Origin: Bolinopsis microptera
Lineage: Eukaryota > Ctenophora > Tentaculata > Lobata > Bolinopsidae
Direction of reading: 5' to 3'
Length of the DNA: 64,000 bases
Assembly: GCF_026151205.1 (NCBI RefSeq)
Contig: NC_087075.1
Coordinates: 866,501-930,500, forward strand
Of the stretch, positions 50,601-62,600 are shown in pieces. Under the pieces are notes generated by a model. The model was not told where the DNA came from. It made no database searches and was given only the letters and a program-made list of their open reading frames with translations. Every line of letters starts with the position of its first letter. Positions within the stretch are counted from its first letter, which is position 1. Position numbers and translations under genes: made by a program.

Positions 50601-53600
50601 ATATACCTTAACACTGAGGTACTACACATATTTACATATACCTTAACACTGAGGTACTACACATATTTACATATACCTTAACACTGAGGTACTACACATA
50701 TTCACATATACCTTAACACTGAGGTACTACACATATTCACATATACCTTAACACTGAGGTACTACACATATTTACATATACCTTAACACTGAGGTACTAC
50801 ACATATTTACATATACCTTAACACTGAGGTACTACACATATTTACATATACCTTAACACTGAGGTACTACACATATTTACATATACCTTAACACTGAGGT
50901 ACTACACATATTTACATATACCTTAACACTGAGGTACTACACATATTTACATATACCTTAACACTGAGGTACTACACATATTTACATATACCTTAACACT
51001 GAGATACTACACATATTCACATATACACTGAGGTACTACACATATTTACATATACCTTGTTCACAATAGGACTTGGTTTCAGCTTGTTGACATGAAGGAG
51101 TGGTTCTCTTTGAAACTAGACACAGTTGAAAAAGAGAAGACAGAGTTGTCTCTTATAGTCTCTCAAATGAAGCAAGAAAAGGATGAAAGTGAAATTCAGG
51201 TGAAACGTATCGAGGAGAAATTATCTGAGCTGAAGCAAGTTAAAGCTGAAAGTGAAAGTCAGGTGAAACTTCAGGAGAAGAAATTATCTGAGCTGGAGCA
51301 AGATAAGGATGAAAGTGAAATTCAGGTGAAACTTTTGGAGAGGAAACTATCTGAACAGACCCAGGTCAGTATTTGATTGATCGTGAATTAATTTCATCTC
51401 GTCAATCTATTAATATAACAAATAAGTTATTATTTTTTTTAAAGAAACAAAATGTGTATTAAATACTATTTTCAATTACGATCAATCTAAATAGTAGAAC
51501 TGCAATCAATGGGTAATAATCAGGGATAATAGTTAGGTCATCAAATAATTTCTCACATTTCTGTGCAGGAATGTGTTGAAGCAGGTAAGGAATGTGTTGT
51601 CCCAGCCTAAAGAGTTGTAAAGGTAGATGGGCACTACTAGTTAGAGCATATCTAGGTGCCTGTGGGTAGCACTCCATAGTTATCAGTGCTATGACACCGC
51701 TTACCTTACGCTCCTCAATGTACGGCACACTATGCAATACAATATCCATTCAGTCATCGCTACTTGACCTGAAATTGAAGAAATACGATAAAATCAATTG
51801 CAATTCGTCTAGTGTGATCGTTTAAAATGGATGCTCGTATTTCTTCTCTCGAGATCATTGCCGTTTTATTTGAAACAAAATGACATTTTCATTTCATTTG
51901 AATTGTGTTTGTTTTGTTCTATTAGTTAGAGGTTTACTAGGTCTAGTGTAACCCGTATAGATTAGTAGATTCAACATCAGCTTATTGTTTACCATTCATT
52001 ATAAGGTACTGATTGGTAATGCTTTATAAAGTATAAATAGTAGTATAAATACTACTGGATATTATTTATTATATACTACTACACGCATACTACTACACGC
52101 ATACTACTACACGCATACTACTACACGCATACTACTACACGCATACTACTACACGCATACTACTACACGCATACTACTACACGCATACTACAACACACAT
52201 ACTGCTACACGCATACTACTACACGCATACTACTACACGCATACTACTACACGCATACTACTACACGCATACTACTACACGCATACTACTACACGCATAC
52301 TACTACACGCATACTACTACACGCATACTACTACACGCATACTACTACACGCATACTACTACACGCATACTACTACACGCATACTACTACACGCATACTA
52401 CTACACGCATACTACTACACGCATACTACTACACGCATACTACTACACGCATACTACTACACGCATACTACTACACGCATACTACTACACGCATACTACT
52501 ACACGCATACTACTACACGCATACTACTACACGCATACTACTACACGCATACTACTACACGCATACTACTACACACATACTGCTACACGCATACTACTAC
52601 ACGCATACTACTACACGCATACTACTACACGCATACTACTACACGCATACTACTACACGCATACTACTACACACATACTACTACACGCATACTACTACAC
52701 ACATACTGCTACACGCATACTACTACACGCATACTACTACACGCATACTACTACACGCATACTACTACACACATACTACTACACGCATACTACTACACGC
52801 ATACTACTACACGCATACTACTACACGCATACTACTACACGCATACTACTACACACATACTACTACACGCATACTACTACACACATACTACTACACGCAT
52901 ACTACTACACGCATACTACTACACGCATACTACTACACGCATACTACTACACGCATACTACTACACGCATACTACTACACGCATACTACTACACACATAC
53001 TGCTACACGCATACTACTACACGCATACTACTACACGCATACTACTACACGCATACTACTACACGCATACTACTACACGCATACTACTACACGCATACTA
53101 CTACACGCATACTACTACACGCATACTACTACACGCATACTACTACACGCATACTACTACACACATACTGCTACACGCATACTACTACACACATACTGCT
53201 ACACGCATACTACTACACGCATACTACTACACGCATACTGCTACACGCATACTACTACACGCATACTACTACACACATACTGCTACACGCATACTACTAC
53301 ACGCATACTACTACACGCATACTACTACACGCATACTACTACACACATACTACTACACGCATACTACTACACGCATACTACTACACGCATACTACTACAC
53401 GCATACTACTACACGCATACTACTACACACATACTACTACACGCATACTACTACACACATACTACTACACGCATACTACTACACGCATACTACTACACAC
53501 ATACTGCTACACGCATACTACTACACGCATACTACTACACGCATACTACTACACGCATACTACTACACGCATACTACTACACGCATACTACTACACGCAT

Positions 53601-56600
53601 ACTACTACACGCATACTACTACACGCATACTACTACACGCATACTACTACACGCATACTACTACACGCATACTACTACACGCATACTACTACACGCATAC
53701 TACTACACGCATACTACTACACACATACTGCTACACGCATACTACTACACACATACTGCTACACGCATACTACTACACGCATACTACTACACGCATACTG
53801 CTACACGCATACTACTACACGCATACTACTACACGCATACTACTACACGCATACTACTACACGCATACTACTACACGCATACTACTACACGCATACTACT
53901 ACACGCATACTACTACACGCATACTACTACACGCATACTACTACACGCATACTACTACACGCATACTACTACACGCATACTACTACACGCATACTACTAC
54001 ACGCATACTACTACACGCATACTACTACACGCATACTACTACACGCATACTACTACACGCATACTACTACACGCATACTACTACACGCATACTACTACAC
54101 GCATACTACTACACGCATACTACTACACGCATACTACTACATGCATACTACTACACGCATACTACTACACGCATACTACTACACGCATACTACTACACGC
54201 ATACTACTACACGCATACTACTACACGCATACTACTACACGCATACTCTCTCAATATACATTATACTATAATGTTTTTAAAAACTAATTACAACTCTAAA
54301 AATCAATTACATTGATTATGTATCGTTATGGAAATATTTTAAGCGGGTAATAGCCTGTCCAAACCCAGGCTACATAACATGAAAACTTTGTTGTAACTTG
54401 TATGAAAAGCATTAATAGTAGTATAGAGTATAGAGATATTAACTAATAGTTACAAAGAAACAAAGTACCAGTCACGTGACAAGTAATGAGAAGTCACGTG
54501 TCACGTGACAAGTAATGAGAAGTCACGTGACCACGTGACAAGTAATGAGAAGTCACGTGACCACGTGACAAGTAATGAGAAGTCACGTGACCACGTGACA
54601 AGTAATGAGAAGTCACGTGACCACGTGACAAGTAATGAGAAGTCACGTGACCACGTGACAAGTAATGAGAAGTCACGTGACCACGTGACAAGTAATGAGA
54701 AGTCACGTGACCACGTGACAAGTAATGAGAAGTCACGTGACCACGTGACAAGTAATGAGAAGTCACGTGACCACGTGACAAATAATGAGAAGTCACGTGA
54801 CCACGTGACAAGTAATGAGAAGTGCTCTGACAAGCCGTGTACTACTGCTGATTAATGATCTGATATATATAGTATGAGCAATATATTAGTAGCACTATAT
54901 TAGTAGTTTGTGTGTGTTTCACGTGCTTTGCTTTCTAACTCTACTCTTAGTTTTTTAGTGTGTTTGTTAGTGTGTTTGTTATTGTGTTTGTTACTGTGTT
55001 TGTTAGTGTGTTCGTATCTAAATATCTGTTGGTCGTATTGATGAGGAGATATGCGGGTTGTAAGATCTATTTTCAAGGTTTTTATTACACTTTATACTTT
55101 TATACAGTACTAGTAAGTAGTTTCTCCTCTTTATACAAGAGGCAGGGCGGGTAGAGAAGAGTGCGTAATAATAATGATAACCCCAGGAAACAGAAGCAGG
55201 GCGGGTAGAGAAGAGTGCGTAATAATAATGATAACCCCAGGAAACAGAAGCAGGGCGGGTAGAGAAGAGTGCGTAATAATAATGATAACCCCAGGAAACA
55301 GAAGCAGGGCGGGTAGAGAAGAGTGCGTAATAATAATGAAAACCCCAGGAAACAGAAGCAGGGCGGGTAGAGAAGAGTGCGTAATATTAATGATAACCCC
55401 AGGAAACAGAAGCAGGGCGGGTAGAGAAGAGTACGTAACAATAATGATAACCCCAGGAAACAGAAGCAGGGCGGGTAGAGAAGAGTGCGTAATAATAATG
55501 ATAACCCCAGGAAACAGAAGCAGGGCGGGTAGAGAAGAGTGCGTAATAATAATGATAACCCCAGGAAACAGAAGCAGGGCGGGTAGAGAAGAGTGCGTAA
55601 TAATAATGATAACCCCAGGAAACAGAAGCAGGGCGGGTAGAGAAGAGTGCGTAATAATAATGATAACCCCAGGAAACAGATGCAGGGCGGGTAGAGAAGA
55701 GTGCGTAATAATAATGATAACCCCAGGAAACAGAAGCAGGGCGGGTAGAGAAGAGTGCGTAATAATAATGATAACCCCAGAAAACAGAAGCAGGGCGGGT
55801 AGAGAAGAGTGCGTAATAATAATGATAACCCCAGGAAACAGAAGCAGGGCGGGTAGAGAAGAGTGCGTAATAATAATGATAACCCCAGGAAACAGAAGCA
55901 GGGCGGGTAGAGAAGAGTGCGTAATAATAATGATAACCCCAGGAAACAGAAGCAGGGCGGGTAGAGAAGAGTGCGTAATAATAATGATAACCCCAGGAAA
56001 CAGAAGCAGGGCGGGTAGAGAAGAGTGCGTAATAATAATGATAACCCCAGGAAACAGAAGCAGGGCGGGTAGAGAAGAGTGCGTAATAATAATGATAACC
56101 CCAGGAAACAGAAGCAGGGCGGGTAGAGAAGAGTGCTTAATAATAATGATAACCCCAGGAAACAGAAGCAGGGCGGGTAGAGAAGAGTGCGTAATAATAA
56201 TGATAACCCCAGGAAACAGAAGCAGGGCGGGTAGAGAAGAGTGCGTAATAATAATGGTAACCCCAGGAAACAGAAGCAGGGCGGGTAGAGAAGAGTGCGT
56301 AATAATAATGATAACCCCAGGAAACAGAAGCAGGGCGGGTAGAGAAGAGTGCTTAATAATAATGATAACCCCAGGAAACAGAAGCAGGGCGGGTAGAGAA
56401 GAGTGCGTAATAATAATGATAACCCCAGGAAACAGAAGCAGGGCGGGTAGAGAAGAGTGCGTAATAATAATGATAACCCCAGGAAACAGAAGCAGGGCGG
56501 GTAGAGAAGAGTGCGTAATAATAATGATAACCCCAGGAAACAGAAGCAGGGCGGGTAGAGAAGAGTGCGTAATAATAATGATAACCCCAGGAAACAGAAG

Positions 56601-59600
56601 CAGGGCGGGTAGAGAAGAGTGCGTAATAATAATGATAACCCCAGGAAACAGAAGCAGGGCGGGTAGAGAAGAGTGCGTAATAATAATGATAACCCCAGGA
56701 AACAGAAGCAGGGCGGGTAGAGAAGAGTGCGTAATAATAATGATAACCCCAGGAAACAGAAGCAGGGCGGGTAGAGAAGAGTGCGTAATAATAATGATAA
56801 CCCCAGGAAACAGAAGCAGGGCGGGTAGAGAAGAGTGCGTAATAATAATGATAACCCCAGGAAACAGAAGCAGGGCGGGTAGAGAAGAGTGCGTAATAAT
56901 AATGATAACCCCAGGAAACAGAAGCAGGGCGGGTAGAGAAGAGTGCGTAATAATAATGATAACCCCAGGAAACAGAAGCAGGGCGGGTAGAGAAGAGTGC
57001 GTAATAATAATGATAACCCCAGGAAACAGAAGCAGGGCGGGTAGAGAAGAGTGCGTAATAATAATGATAACCCCAGGAAACAGAAGCAGGGCGGGTAGAG
57101 AAGAGTGCGTAATAATAATGATAACCCCAGGAAACAGAAGCAGGGCGGGTAGAGAAGAGTGCGTAATAATAATGATAACCCCAGGAAACAGAAGCAGGGC
57201 GGGTAGAGAAGAGTGCGTAATAATAATGATAACCCCAGGAAACAGAAGCAGGGCGGGTAGAGAAGAGTGCGTAATAATAATGATAACCCCAGGAAACAGA
57301 AGCAGGGCGGGTAGAGAAGAGTGCGTAATAATAATGATAACCCCAGGAAACAGAAGCAGGGCGGGTAGAGAAGAGTGCGTAATAATAATGGTAACCCCAG
57401 GAAACAGAAGCAGGGCGGGTAGAGAAGAGTGCGTAATAATAATGATAACCCCAGGAAACAGAAGCAGGGCGGGTAGAGAAGAGTGCGTAATAATAATGAT
57501 AACCCCAGGAAACAGAAGCAGGGCGGGTAGAGAAGAGTGCGTAATAATAATGATAACCCCAGGAAACAGAAGCAGGGCGGGTAGAGAAGAGTGCGTAATA
57601 ATAATGATAACCCCAGGAAACAGAAGCAGGGCGGGTAGAGAAGAGTGCGTAATAATAATGATAACCCCAGGAAACAGAAGCAGGGCGGGTAGAGAATAGT
57701 GCGTAATAATAATGATAACCCCAGGAAACAGAAGCAGGGCGGGTAGAGAAGAGTGCGTAATAATAATGATAACCCCAGGAAACAGAAGCAGGGCGGGTAG
57801 AGAAGAGTGCGTAATAATAATGATAACCCCAGGAATCAGAAGCAGGGCGGGTAGAGAAGAGTGCGTAATAATAATGATAACCCCAGGAAACAGAAGCAGG
57901 GCGGGTAGAGAATAGTGCGTAATAATAATGATAACCCCAGGAAACAGAAGCAGGGCGGGTAGAGAAGAGTGCGTAATAATAATGATAACCCCAGGAAACA
58001 GAAGCAGGGCGGGTAGAGAAGAGTGCGTAATAATAATGATAACCCCAGGAAACAGAAGCAGGGCGGGTAGAGAAGAGTGCGTAATAATAATGATAACCCC
58101 AGGAAACAGAAGCAGGGCGGGTAGAGAAGAGTGCGTAATAATAATGATAACCCCAGGAAACAGAAGCAGGGCGGGTAGAGAAGAGTGCGTAATAATAATG
58201 ATAACCCCAGGAAACAGAAGCAGGGCGGGTAGAGAAGAGTGCGTAATAATAATGATAACCCCAGGAAACAGAAGCAGGGCGGGTAGAGAAGAGTGCGTAA
58301 TAATAATGATAACCCCAGGAAACAGAAGCAGGGCGGGTAGAGAATAGTGCGTAATAATAATGATAACCCCAGGAAACAGAAGCAGGGCGGGTAGAGAAGA
58401 GTGCGTAATAATAATGATAACCCCAGGAAACAGAAGCAGGGCGGGTAGAGAAGAGTGCGCTAGCGGACGAACTAGCCAGCACACAGAATATGTTAGCTGA
58501 AACTAGTAACCAGTTAGAAGAAGCAGTAGCTCACAGGCACAAGGAGAAGGGAGAGCTGGAGCACATTCTGGACAGTAAGGAAGGGGAAATAGAAACTCTC
58601 AAATCTCACCTAGATCAGGTTCGTTATATTTATTCCAGGTTATATAGTAGTTGTAATAGTGAACCTGGTTAGTAACCAGGTTAGTAACCTAGTTAGTAAC
58701 CAGGTTAGTAATCTACACGAGAACAGTATCTTTAACAGTGTTAACTGTTACTATATATCTACTACTAACAGTGTTTAAAATGTGCAGGTGGAGAATGATT
58801 ACGAGGCTTTGGTAGACTCTCTCAACAAGGAAACGGATAATAGGGTGTCAGAACTGCAGAACCAATTAGAGGTAACATTAACTAGAGGGGATGGGGACTA
58901 TCATCACTACTATCACAGCTATATTTCACCTTTATCACAGCTATATTTCACTATAATCACCGTTATATTTCACTATTATCACCACTATATTTCACTATTA
59001 CCACCACTATATTTCACTATTACCGCCACTATATTTCACTATTATCACCACTTTATTTCACTATTACCACCACTATATTTCACTATTACCACCACTATAT
59101 TTCACTATTACCACCACTATGTTTCACTATTACCACCACTATGTTTCACTATTACCACCACTATATTTCACTATTACCACCACTATATTTCACTATTACC
59201 ACCACTATATTTCACTATTACCACCACTATATTTCACTATTACCACCACTATATTTCACTATTACCACCACTATATTTCACTATAACCACCACTATATTT
59301 GACTATTACCACCACGTGTACTAATAATATATCAGACTGCTCTGCAGGAGACAGCAGGAGACATCAGCTCACTAAAATCCCAGCTAAAGGATTTAGGACA
59401 GCAACTAGTAGTTTTATCAGGTGAAAGGGAGAGGTTCTACAACGACAACTGTAAACTGAGAGTAGATAATGAGCGGTTGGGAGAGGAGAAAGAGTTGCTA
59501 ATTACTAAGGTTACTATGGTTACTAATTACTAAGGTTTATAATAGCTACTTATTACTAAGGTTTATAATAGCTACTTATTACTAGGGTTTATAATAGCTA

Positions 59601-62600
59601 CTTATTACTAAGGTTTATAATAGCTACTTATTACTAAGGTTTATAATAGCTACTTATTACTAAGGTTTATAATAGCTACTATTACTAAGGTTTATAATAG
59701 CTACTTATTACTAAGGTTAATAATAGCTACTTATTACTAAGGTTTATAATAGCTACTTATTACTAAGGTTTATAATAGCTACTTATTACTAAGGTTTATA
59801 ATAGCTACTTATTACTAAGGTTTATAATAGCTACTTATTACTAAGGTTTATAATAGCTACTATTACTAAGGTTTATAATAGCTACTTATTACTAAGGTTT
59901 ATAATAGCTACTTATTACTAAGGTTTATAATAGCTACTATTACTAAGGTTTATAATAGCTACTTATTACTAAGGTTTATAATAGCTACTTATTACTAAGG
60001 TTTATAATAGCTACTTATTACTAAGGTTTATAATAGCTACTTATAACTAAGGTTTATAATAGCTACTAATTACTAAGGTTTATAATAGCTACTATTACTA
60101 AGGTTTATAATAGCTACTTATTACTAAGGTTTATAATAGCTACTTATTACTAAGGTTTATAATAGCTACTTATTACTAAGGTTTATAATAGCTACTTATT
60201 ACTAAGGTTTATAATAGCTACTTATTACTAAGGTTTATAATAGCTACTTATTACTAAGGTTTATAATAGCTACTTATTACTAAGGTTTATAACAGCTACT
60301 TATTACTAAGGTTTATAATAGCTACTTATTGCTAAGGTTTATAAATGATGTAGGTATGGCGTAGGTATGACGTAGGTATTATGTAGGTATGATGTAGGTA
60401 TGACATAGGTATGACGTATGTATGACGTAGGTATGACGTAGGTATGACGTATGTATGACGTAGGTATGATGTAGGTATGATGCAGGTATGACGTCACCCC
60501 CTCCCACAGGTGGAAGAGGTGAAAGCAGTGAGGGACACACTGGAGCTGGATATAGAGCAACAGGTAGCAGAATATCAGGACATGATGAAGTGCTGCGCTA
60601 ATCTACAGCAGCAGAACATGGTAAATTATTGTTTATCAGTTATATTAGGGGCCATATACTTAGGACGTCCGCAAAAATCGCAGATTTTCAGACCACCCCC
60701 TCCCCCTGTCCGGGTGTGTCCGAATTTTCAAAACCACCCCCCCCCCCCCCCAGCTACTTTTAAGAGTTATTTAGTTGCTAATTAGTTGGTTAATTAGTTA
60801 GTTTCTGTTTTTAGTAGGTGCCGCATTTATTTTCCTGTTTATTGTGCTATGCTATGTATATTAATTAGTGTAATAAGTGTGTTGTCCCCCTCCCCCTCCC
60901 CCTCCCCCTCCCCTCCCCCTCCCCCTCCTCCTCCCCCTCCCCCTCCCCCTCCCCGTGGTCCTTGTATATAGGACTCTCATCAGCAATTCTCAAGGAAGTT
61001 TAGTTGTTGTTTTTAAATATTATATGAGATGAACAAAGTTATCATCACGGCTTTTACAACCCATAAAATGAAGCTTAATAATTAAAGAGATGAAGTTTGT
61101 AGGTGTTGATATTTCTTGATTTTCAGAGTTCTTCGTCCTGTTTTCAGTCCCTGAAAGTAAGTGCTTTGCAGCTCCTTTAGTATTTTCAGCTACTTTAGTA
61201 TTTTCAGCTACTTTGCTATTTTCAGCAACTTTAGTATTTTCAGCAACTTTAGTATTTTCAGCTACTTAAGTATTTTCAGCTACTTTAGTATTTTCAGCTA
61301 CTTTATTATTTTCAGCTACTTTAGTATTTTCAGCTACTTTAGTATTTTCAGCTACTTTAGTATTTTCAGCTACTTTAGTATTTTCAGCTACTTTAGTATT
61401 TTCAGCTACTTTAGTATTTTCAGCTACTTTAGTATTTTCAGCTACTTTATTATTTTCATCTACTTTAGTATTTTCAGCTACTTTAGTATTTTCAGCTACT
61501 TTGCTATTTTCAGCAACTTTAGTATTTTCAGCTACTTTAGTATTTTCAGCTACTTTAGTATTTTCAGCTACTTTAGTATTTTCAGCTACTTCAGTATTTT
61601 CAGCTACTTCAGTATTTTCAGCTACTTTAGTATTTTCAGCTACTTTAGTATTTTCAGCTACTTTAGTATTTTCAGCTACTTTAGTATTTTCAGCTACTTT
61701 AGTATTTTCAGCTACTTTAGTATTTTCAGCTACTTTATTATTTTCATCTACTTTAGTATTTTCAGCTACTTTAGTATTTTCAGCTACTTTAGTATTTTCA
61801 GCTACTTTAGTATTTTCAGCTACTTAAGTATTTTCAGCTACTTCAGTATTTTCAGCTACTTCAGTATTTTCAGCTACTTTAGTATTTTCAGCTACTTTAT
61901 TATTTGCAGCTACTTTAGTATTTTCAGCTACTTCAGTATTTTCAGCTACTTTATTATTTGCAGCTACTTTAGTATTTTCAGCTACTTTAGTATTTTCAGC
62001 TACTTTAGTATTTTCAGCTCCTTTAGTTTTTTCAGCTACTTTAGTATTTTCAGCTACTTAAGTATTTTCAGCTACTTCAGTATTTTCAGCTACTTTAGTA
62101 TTTTCAGCTGCTTTATTATTTTCAGCTGCTTTAGTATTTGCAGCTACTTTAGTATTTTCAGCTACTTCAGTATTTTCAGCTACTTTATTATTTTCAGCTA
62201 CTTTAGTATTTTCAGCTACTTCAGTATTTTCAGCTACTTTAGTATTTTCAGCTACTTTGCTATTTTCAGCAACTTTAGTATTTTCAGCTACTTTAGTATT
62301 TTCAGCTACTTTAGTATTTTCAGCTACTTTAGTATTTTCAGCTACTTCAGTATTTTCAGCTACTTTAGTATTTTCAGCTACTTTAGTATTTTCAGCTACT
62401 TCAGTATTTTCAGCTACTTTAGTATTTTCAGCTACTTTAGTATTTTCAGCTACTTTATTATTTTCATCTACTTTAGTATTTTCAGCTACTTTAGTATTTT
62501 CAGCTACTTTAGTATTTTCAGCTACTTTAGTATTTTCAGCTACTTTATTATTTTCAGCTACTTTAGTATTTTCAGCTACTTCAGTATTTTCAGCTACGCA

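Noticed and set aside
51459-51749. 96-codon minus frame in intron 22
   Set aside because: Not recognised, antisense in an intron, no supporting splice or start context; kept only as a note.
25418-54248. CRISPR array
   Set aside because: The repeats are directly adjacent tandem units with no unique spacers and no cas genes, and lie inside introns of a eukaryotic gene.
54494-54855. Three overlapping frames of 105-116 codons
   Set aside because: They arise from the 30-bp CACGTG array, open on both strands because of its period.
55131-58484. Open frames of 1,117 and 709 codons (-) and 841 codons (+)
   Set aside because: They are translations of the 54-bp tandem repeat, whose period is a multiple of three. 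The frame matching exon 23 has stops in every unit.
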